Both the position numbers and the translations under genes were made by a program. A stretch of 7,487 nucleotides of DNA. Source: DAIRET01 sp036795455 (GTDB lineage: Bacteria > Bacteroidota > Ignavibacteria > Ignavibacteriales > Ignavibacteriaceae). Below the pieces are notes generated by a model. That model saw only the letters and a list, made by a program, of their open reading frames with translations. It searched no databases and was not told the origin of the DNA. Within the stretch, counting starts at the first letter, position 1. Every line of letters begins with the position of its first letter. Below, in pieces: positions 1 through 5,527 of this stretch. The stretch spans positions 1 to 7,487 of the forward strand of contig DAIRET010000147.1 in assembly GCA_036795455.1 (NCBI GenBank). Direction: 5' to 3'.

Positions 1-478
1 TCTTTGCAGTGTAATTAAATTCACCGAGAACCATCGCCCCGGCACTCGTTCCGGCTATTACTCCCCCTCTCTGAAAGATTTCTTGTATAGCCTGTTCTGT
101 TTTTGTTCCTTTCCAGAGAGTAATATATTGGTTCTGATCCCCGCCTTTTATGAATACGCCATCTGCAGTAAGCAGCTCATTATATGTTTCATGCATATCC
201 GCAATCACTCGCGTATTTATTTTCTTATTATAAGCAGAATCCGCTCCAAGCGATTTAAAATAATCGGGCAGCCAATTGGTAGCATCATCATAAGATAATA
301 TTATTATTTTTTTATTCGAGGCTTTTTGGACAATCCAGGAATAAGGTGCATTACTCCAATCATTATAGTTCTCGGAACCTCCGCCAACTGCACAGATAAA
401 TCCTTGTGAATAAATTAATCTTGATACAAGAATAAGAAGAACAACTAATACAATATTTACCTGCTGCCGGAATTTCAT
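1..478 (-). CDS. Exported cyanophycinase-like serine peptidase (family S51), 3' partial
   Basis: The frame opens at ATG 476-478 and runs off the left edge, giving 159 residues of a protein whose family is usually about 250-300 or more residues long. Residues 1-25 are a signal peptide (hydrophobic core VLVVLLILV, likely cut after LIYS), so the enzyme should act in the periplasm or outside. The mature part starts with FICAVGGGSE, the first strand and glycine loop of the S51 fold. GGDQ at 112-115 matches the conserved loop of cyanophycinases, and GTSAGA at 143-148 carries the nucleophile Ser145. The remaining active-site residues lie beyond the window. Known family activities are exo-cleavage of cyanophycin to beta-Asp-Arg dipeptides and, in the peptidase E branch, cleavage of Asp-X dipeptides. 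GGDQ plus the signal peptide favour the cyanophycinase-like branch, but the true substrate is unknown. It starts 18 bases after the Ntn-hydrolase stop, with a weak GAG ribosome site at 484-486. Confidence 0.9.
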   Translation of the reverse strand, partial: MKFRQQVNIVLVVLLILVSRLIYSQGFICAVGGGSENYNDWSNAPYSWIVQKASNKKIIILSYDDATNWLPDYFKSLGADSAYNKKINTRVIADMHETYNELLTADGVFIKGGDQNQYITLWKGTKTEQAIQEIFQRGGVIAGTSAGAMVLGEFNYTAK

Positions 479-496
479 TGGAGCTCAAAAAAAGTG

Positions 497-1720
497 TCAT
501 TCCATTTTAAACCTGGTCTTGATCTCCTTCAAAAGGTTTCCATCAATCCAGTTATAAAAGTCTACCGCACCCGTATTATCAAAACCGTTCTCTCTCCAGG
601 CAGAAATCTGATTTTTCGCTTTATTCAGAACTTCTTCTTCAATCGGAGCTAACTTTTGAAGTATCCCTGTTTTATCTTTATTAGCAACTGCGGCAAGATT
701 AATATAATTTTCCCTTGCATCTTTTTGAGTTGAAAACATGTTATCTTTCAATTTAAGAGCAAGGTCGCAAAGCGGTGCAATCCCCTTTTCATTTCCCTGA
801 AGAATCTGTGGCAGTTTTCCTTCATCCGTAATCCAAACCGGAACAGCAACTGATGAAAGCGGAAAACCAAGTATTGTCCACATCGTTGCTAATTTAGGTG
901 ATTCACCCGGAACTACACCCTGGATAACAACCGCAGCAGAAGAAAAGTATCTCGGTATATAATCTCTGAAATAAACATAGCGTGTATCTTCGCTGTTATC
1001 CGGCATTTTTTCTAAAAGATTTTCATTTGTAAAGGAATGGGTTAAACATCTCGGTATATCGTTCAGTAGGAAATCGAATGAAAACTTTCCTTCTTCGTAT
1101 TTATCAGTAAATACTTTTGAAGCGGTTTGATAACGAATATATCCTGCACCCTGATTCTCTTCACCGGCAAATGAATAGTTAGTTCGGATTATATACCCGT
1201 TAGGTGCAGTAACCGGGTCATTGGCATCAAACTTTATAAATTTGTAATTGTCGACTTCGTAATAAGCTACTCCGCCGTGAGCATCAACAACCCCGAAATT
1301 GGCTTCGACACCAAGAGGTTTCGGAAGCTCGGTCAACAACTTTTCAAAATCTTCCAGTGAAGCACAAACCTGGAGTGCTTTTTTCATTATCACCCCTTCA
1401 AGGTCTTTTAGTTTGCTTGTATCCTTTAACCGCAGGTTGTAAGAAGCCGAATTCATTATTCCGAAGCCTGTTTCATTAAAGCCAGCCCATACTTCTGCAT
1501 TAGCTGTATCGTGGGAATTAACAAGCCCGATATATTTATATTTACCATCGGTAAAAAAGACGAGCCTGTTTTGCAGAGCATCAGCATCACGGTGTTTCAG
1601 TATTAACGGTCTGCCGTCAATTGTTGCTTTCCCCGAGATAATTGCAGTAGTACACGATTGTACCGGTAATTGAAATGAAAACAATACAAAAACCAAAAAG
1701 AGGATAAAACTTTTTTTCAT
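497..1720 (-). CDS. Exported Ntn-hydrolase superfamily amidase/acyltransferase (C45/C69/choloylglycine hydrolase-like)
   Basis: This 407-residue protein has a 22-residue signal peptide followed directly by Cys23 in the stretch SCTTAIISG. In N-terminal nucleophile hydrolases the mature enzyme begins with its catalytic Cys, so removal of the signal peptide could itself activate the enzyme. Other family marks are KHRDAD at 42-47 (Arg44 and Asp47 keep the R-x-x-D spacing of choloylglycine hydrolases), GFNETGFGIMNSAS at 80-93, GVVDAHGGVAYYEV at 143-156 (the D-x-x-G-x-x-x-Y/F-E pattern), RTNYSF at 179-184 (candidate oxyanion Asn181) and a WTILGFPLSSVAVPVW segment at 281-296, similar to the W-x-x-x-G-x-P-x-S-S stretch of C69/C45 members. 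Such enzymes cleave or transfer non-peptide or dipeptide amide bonds, for example penicillins, bile salts, N-acyl amines and dipeptides. The subfamily cannot be fixed by eye. The start is forced by an in-frame TGA two codons upstream. AAAGG at 1733-1737 is the likely ribosome site, with long 12-base spacing. Confidence 0.85.
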   Translation of the reverse strand: MKKSFILFLVFVLFSFQLPVQSCTTAIISGKATIDGRPLILKHRDADALQNRLVFFTDGKYKYIGLVNSHDTANAEVWAGFNETGFGIMNSASYNLRLKDTSKLKDLEGVIMKKALQVCASLEDFEKLLTELPKPLGVEANFGVVDAHGGVAYYEVDNYKFIKFDANDPVTAPNGYIIRTNYSFAGEENQGAGYIRYQTASKVFTDKYEEGKFSFDFLLNDIPRCLTHSFTNENLLEKMPDNSEDTRYVYFRDYIPRYFSSAAVVIQGVVPGESPKLATMWTILGFPLSSVAVPVWITDEGKLPQILQGNEKGIAPLCDLALKLKDNMFSTQKDARENYINLAAVANKDKTGILQKLAPIEEEVLNKAKNQISAWRENGFDNTGAVDFYNWIDGNLLKEIKTRFKME

Positions 1721-1740
1721 CGATCAAAAATGCCTTTCAT
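1717..1740 (-). other. Seven-codon reading frame bridging the PorV-like stop and the Ntn-hydrolase start
   Basis: Directly after the PorV-like TAA (1741-1743) lies an ATG that reads MKGIFDR and ends at a TGA overlapping the Ntn-hydrolase start codon as ATGA (1717-1720). It has no ribosome site of its own. It could let terminating ribosomes carry on to the next gene, or it may be chance. The arrangement is seen directly; any role is inference. Confidence 0.25.
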
Positions 1741-2736
1741 TTATAAACTAAGTTTCAAAGAAATTCTGTGAACTGCCGGCAGAATATCGTAAACGGAGTA
1801 AGCATAATCAAAGTAAACTGCATTGCTGCCCCATAAAAGATTAATGCCGGCACCAAAAGTAACATTTTGATCGTCATAATTCAACTTATATCCGCCTCTT
1901 AAATAAAGACGGTCGAAAAAAGAGAATTCGGTTCCGAAATGTGCCCGCTCTTTATTGTCGTTTGGATGGGTAACGTCTATCGCTCCTTTCATTTTAACAA
2001 ATTCGTATTCAAAAACATCGAAGCCGATACCAACCTGGAAATTCAAAGGGAGCGGGTATTCCTCGGTTGTAAGTCTGCTGGGAGTTAATCTGCTAATCGG
2101 GAAATTATCATCTTTTCTATGAGAAAAATCAAGATCACTTCCGTCATACTTCAAATCACCGCCGAAGTTAGTCATCGCCATTGCAATTGTAAGATTCTGG
2201 AAATCAAGTTTGTACTGTGTACCTAAATCGAAAGCAATACCTGAAGAGCTTTCATTCCATATTCTTTGATAAACGTATTTAACAGACACACCAACACTGA
2301 ACCTATCCGTAAGATACCTCGCGTAAGAAACACCGATAGCAAGATCACCTGCATCAAAATAGCGTCCCGTTCCATTCGGTTCTGTTTCCGTAGTAATCTC
2401 CATTTTCCCGGTATTGAATATTATCATACTTGCACCGAAGGAACCGAGTTCGCCTGCATTGTAGACAATTGAAGCCGCATTCAAATCAAATAGTTCAAAC
2501 CAATTTATGTACGAAAAGAAAACCTGAAAGTTATTTACTTTTACAATTCCGGCAGGATTCCAAAAAACAGCCGAAGCATCATCTGCAAGCCCGACAACTG
2601 CTCCGCCCATAGCTTCTGCGCGTGAGCCGATAGGAATTTGTAAAAACTGGGCACCGCTTGCTCCAAGATTCGGGTTTTGAGCAAATACAGTTTGAGCCGC
2701 TATTATAAACAATAATGTCAATAAACCTTTTTTCAT
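1741..2736 (-). CDS. PorV/PorQ-type (UPF0164) outer-membrane beta-barrel protein
   Basis: From the preferred start the protein has 331 residues. The frame is open four codons further up to ATG 2746-2748, but that ATG abuts the previous stop, whereas ATG 2734-2736 has GGAG six bases upstream and begins a clean signal peptide (MKKGLLTLLFIIAAQTVFAQ). Just after the signal comes the family hallmark: in longer-form numbering, IPIGSRAEAMGGA at 38-50, then LADDASAVFWNPAGI at 54-68. The rest alternates amphipathic strands typical of a FadL-like barrel and ends in HRISLKLSL. PorV of type IX secretion (T9SS) takes cargo from the translocon to the surface attachment complex; PorQ belongs to that complex; many FCB paralogues are uncharacterised. 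Its place right after a gene for a protein with a sorting-like C-terminus suggests a dedicated partner (inference). Whether it is a true PorV, a PorQ or a paralogue with another job is not decidable here. Confidence 0.85.
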   Translation of the reverse strand: MKKGLLTLLFIIAAQTVFAQNPNLGASGAQFLQIPIGSRAEAMGGAVVGLADDASAVFWNPAGIVKVNNFQVFFSYINWFELFDLNAASIVYNAGELGSFGASMIIFNTGKMEITTETEPNGTGRYFDAGDLAIGVSYARYLTDRFSVGVSVKYVYQRIWNESSSGIAFDLGTQYKLDFQNLTIAMAMTNFGGDLKYDGSDLDFSHRKDDNFPISRLTPSRLTTEEYPLPLNFQVGIGFDVFEYEFVKMKGAIDVTHPNDNKERAHFGTEFSFFDRLYLRGGYKLNYDDQNVTFGAGINLLWGSNAVYFDYAYSVYDILPAVHRISLKLSL

Positions 2737-2742
2737 ATCAAA

Positions 2743-2746
2743 CTCC
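2743..2746 (-). promoter_or_regulatory. Ribosome binding site that decides the PorV-like start
   Basis: GGAG lies six bases before ATG 2734-2736. It overlaps the alternative upstream ATG at 2746-2748, which itself has only the end of the preceding gene in front of it. This favours the downstream start and implies coupling to translation of the 921-residue protein, whose TAG stop is at 2749-2751. Confidence 0.6.
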
Positions 2747-2748
2747 AT

Positions 2749-5514
2749 CTATTTAATTACTGCAAATCGTTCGATGTATTCGGTGTCTTTTGTTTTAACA
2801 ACATAGATATAAACACCGGGAGCAATCACTCTACCGCCTGCAGCACGTAAATCCCACACAGCCGTACCAGTTGTTGAACTATGATAAATTGTTTGAACAA
2901 GATCGGCATCAACAGTAAAGATATAAATCGTACATTCCGGCGGAAGATTAATGAACTGGATTTGCCGTAGAGGTTCCTGCCTTAGTTCACCGTATTCGAT
3001 TTCGTATAGTGAAGAAACGATGTATGGATTAGGTACAACTTTAATTTTGCTTATTTCTTGCTTTACTTTTTCACTGCTTACCGAAGGTGCGTTTATCTTA
3101 AACCGGTATCTTTCTCTTATCCCAGGTTCAACCGGGATAATAGTTTTTATAGAAATTATATTCCCCGGAGAAGGTGGATTATTTGAAGGAAACTTTACTA
3201 CTCCTTTTATTCCGTTGAAATATACAGCATCGAGGTTTTTTACCGAATCAATGTTGGTTTCGATATTATCCTTTTTTATCAATAGAGAAACAAACCCGTT
3301 GCTGCCGTCAAAACCGTTACCTGTTACCGAGACCAGGAATAGAGCATCAATTATTAAACTCTCATCATCTACGGAAAACTCTATTTCAAAGTTATCCGTT
3401 CCGCCTACTCTTGAGACGCTTTCGATAATATCCGGAGCTTTCATTTGCAGAATTATTCCATCTTCGGTTGACTGCACTTTCCTGGTATCAAATGGACGGT
3501 CTTTTAAAACCACATCAGTACTGTTTTTAATAGCATTGATTGAATAATTAATAACCAGTCTGTCATTCGGTGCCGGAAGTGAATCGGAAGGAGCAGATGG
3601 ATTCGGATCATAAATTCTAAATTCGATTCCCGGTAAGACGCTCCCGTTTGACGAATATTTAATTCCCGGATAAGCACGCGGGATGTATGTATTATCTTCT
3701 TTAAGTACATCACCGGTTGTAAGATTAACAATATCAAATATTCTGTCGGTCTTGAATACAATCCCGTACTGGTGCGGTTTTGTTTTGGATGAATCAAAAA
3801 CAGTTACTTCAATTTTCGTTTTCAACTTCCCTTTTTCTGTCCGTGTGGTATAGTTGAAAAAGACTTCGTAAATGTTATCAGTAAGCGATTCATTATCAAC
3901 CGGACCCGGTACCAACAAATAGTTTGAAGAGCCTGTCCCTATGTTTTCTGCTGCTTGAGAAGTAACCGGTGTTCTTCCAAGAGCGGATGATACCGGTGTA
4001 ACCGCATTAAGATTAATTGCATCCGTATTTGAGCCTTTAGGACTTTCGAGGCTTTCGAGGAATTCATCTCCCCTATCATACGCAGTTATTGAATACCAGT
4101 ATTCAATTCCATTGACAACGTTTTTATCCGTATAACTGTATTGCAAACCGCGATCCAAACCAATGTCGTTTATTTTATCAAAATCGGCTATCAACTGCCA
4201 GGTAATCCCTTTGTTCAAACTCTTGTATAACCTGTATCCTTCAAAATCATACTCACCTGAAAAAGAATCCTTTGAGTATTCTGCAATGTCATTCCAGTAA
4301 AGAACAACTTCTTTATCTCCGGCGAATGAATAAAGCGTTGGTGTTGCAGGCGGTTTACTAACTTCGAAATTATACTCAAGGATTTTATATGCCTGGTCTA
4401 AGTTATTCAACAAAGCAGTTTCTGTTTCACCTGCAATAATAGCAGTATAAAATACAAGTTTCTCTCCGCTTTTAATTAAGTACGGGCCCGAACTTACATT
4501 TGCTACTAAATCCAGACCTGTTGCAGGTATTGTATTCACATCACAATAATTGAGTGCCGTATTACTTCCGAGGTGGAAATATTTCGACCCGAGAGAAGAA
4601 TTATAAAGTGATGGACTGCTTGCCATTATTCCATACTGTATAGTATCGATATCCCTATCATCATTATACTCGTTATAATGCATATCGGTAATTCCCAATT
4701 GAACGCCGTTTACTTCAGGAGTTTTTAAGAATGCAACCCCCATCATACCAACTTTACCGCCAGCCCATTCGGATGAATAATCATCAGCATCATAGAAGTA
4801 AAGAAAGTTTTTATTTTTAATAAAATTGATTTTGTCATCCCCATATTCAGGTGCCCCGCCGCTTACATTACCGATATCCAGATCTGTATAAAGCCCGAAA
4901 TAGAGACTGTCGTAATCAAGACTGCTGTTATTCGTAATTATGTATTTAAAGAAAATCATATCCTGAGCAAATTTAACACCGTATGTATAACCAATTTGTT
5001 CAACTTGAATATTAAGAATGCTAATTGTGTTATTACTATCATTATAAGCGCAGTAACTATCCTGATCTGACAATAAGATCGGGTTACCGAGAGAGTCTTT
5101 GACAGGCCACCCGTTTACTGGGTGCCAGGTTTCCGGTTTATCGCTGAAAGCTATCTGGGAAAGTTCAGGGTTTTGATAGCCGCCTACTGCTTCCCATTCT
5201 TCATTTGTCGTATATCTTCCCTGGATTACATTACCCGGAATTCCGACCATTGGATTAATCCTATAAATATAATGATTACCGCTATTGATAGGGAATTCAC
5301 CTGAAGGACCTTGTGTAATTCTTCTGGGATAAAGTTTACCGCGGTTTTCAAAAAACAGCCCGATGTTGCTTGCATTGTGCGTTCCACCTGCTCTATCCTG
5401 AATCGAGAAGATCTTTTTGAAATCAACATTTTCTTCTTCTCCGTCCCTTCCAACCTGGGCAAGAACCGAGACTGTAAGTAGTGAAAGAAAAACTAATAAT
5501 ACTTTCTTATTCAT
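2749..5514 (-). CDS. Large secreted beta-rich protein with FN3-like module and T9SS/FlgD-Ig-like C-terminal domain
   Basis: This 921-residue protein starts with a signal peptide (about 1-19, cut near VLA/QVG). Residues 20-385 are an unrecognised region rich in Tyr, Asn, Asp and Gly. Residues 388-500 look like a fibronectin type III module: PPATPTLYSFAGDKEVVLYW opens it, FEGYRLYKSLNKG lies in the middle, and GIEYWYSITAYDRGDE ends it. Residues 535-815 are further beta-strand-like sequence without a clear family. Residues 824-921 (IKVVPNPY, then INLPPECTIYIF, WDLRAAGG and GVYIYVVKTKD) match the FlgD-Ig-like C-terminal domain common on secreted FCB proteins and related in style to T9SS type A sorting domains. 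The mature part has only three Cys (155, 324, 861). No catalytic motif is visible, so a binding or structural role at the surface is more likely than an enzyme. The ATG at 5512-5514 has AAAAGG seven bases upstream, overlapping the receptor stop. A SusD analogue is conceivable, but no SusD feature or lipobox is present. Confidence 0.85.
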   Translation of the reverse strand: MNKKVLLVFLSLLTVSVLAQVGRDGEEENVDFKKIFSIQDRAGGTHNASNIGLFFENRGKLYPRRITQGPSGEFPINSGNHYIYRINPMVGIPGNVIQGRYTTNEEWEAVGGYQNPELSQIAFSDKPETWHPVNGWPVKDSLGNPILLSDQDSYCAYNDSNNTISILNIQVEQIGYTYGVKFAQDMIFFKYIITNNSSLDYDSLYFGLYTDLDIGNVSGGAPEYGDDKINFIKNKNFLYFYDADDYSSEWAGGKVGMMGVAFLKTPEVNGVQLGITDMHYNEYNDDRDIDTIQYGIMASSPSLYNSSLGSKYFHLGSNTALNYCDVNTIPATGLDLVANVSSGPYLIKSGEKLVFYTAIIAGETETALLNNLDQAYKILEYNFEVSKPPATPTLYSFAGDKEVVLYWNDIAEYSKDSFSGEYDFEGYRLYKSLNKGITWQLIADFDKINDIGLDRGLQYSYTDKNVVNGIEYWYSITAYDRGDEFLESLESPKGSNTDAINLNAVTPVSSALGRTPVTSQAAENIGTGSSNYLLVPGPVDNESLTDNIYEVFFNYTTRTEKGKLKTKIEVTVFDSSKTKPHQYGIVFKTDRIFDIVNLTTGDVLKEDNTYIPRAYPGIKYSSNGSVLPGIEFRIYDPNPSAPSDSLPAPNDRLVINYSINAIKNSTDVVLKDRPFDTRKVQSTEDGIILQMKAPDIIESVSRVGGTDNFEIEFSVDDESLIIDALFLVSVTGNGFDGSNGFVSLLIKKDNIETNIDSVKNLDAVYFNGIKGVVKFPSNNPPSPGNIISIKTIIPVEPGIRERYRFKINAPSVSSEKVKQEISKIKVVPNPYIVSSLYEIEYGELRQEPLRQIQFINLPPECTIYIFTVDADLVQTIYHSSTTGTAVWDLRAAGGRVIAPGVYIYVVKTKDTEYIERFAVIK

Positions 5515-5521
5515 AACAATA

Positions 5522-5527
5522 CCTTTT
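5522..5527 (-). promoter_or_regulatory. Ribosome binding site of the 921-residue protein
   Basis: AAAAGG sits seven bases before ATG 5512-5514 and overlaps the TAA stop of the receptor gene (5526-5528). It supports the chosen start and tight translational linkage of the two genes. Confidence 0.55.

Noticed and set aside
83..298. 71-codon plus-strand frame at the left edge
   Set aside because: The opposite strand encodes the S51 peptidase with GGDQ and GTSAGA in frame, so this is a shadow.
479..496. T-run and GAGCTC palindrome between the Ntn-hydrolase and S51 genes as a possible terminator
   Set aside because: The T-run precedes the short palindrome in the direction of transcription, and there is no stable stem before it, so it is not an intrinsic terminator.
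2951..3547. 198-codon open frame on the plus strand with a GGAAG ribosome-site-like stretch just before its ATG
   Set aside because: It lies wholly antisense to the 921-residue gene, whose frame has coherent domains there. The translated product has no recognisable motif and reads like a complement shadow; the ribosome-site match is a coincidence of the CCGGAAGATT context.
3504..3797. 97-codon minus-strand frame inside the 921-residue gene
   Set aside because: It is out of frame with a longer, clearly coding frame on the same strand and shows no motif. A frameshifted remnant is unlikely because the main frame is unbroken.
4040..4065. Short tandem repeat, two copies of a 9-base unit (ttcgaggct-like)
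   Set aside because: It simply encodes the LESLES stretch of the large protein; two copies are too few to suggest a functional repeat.
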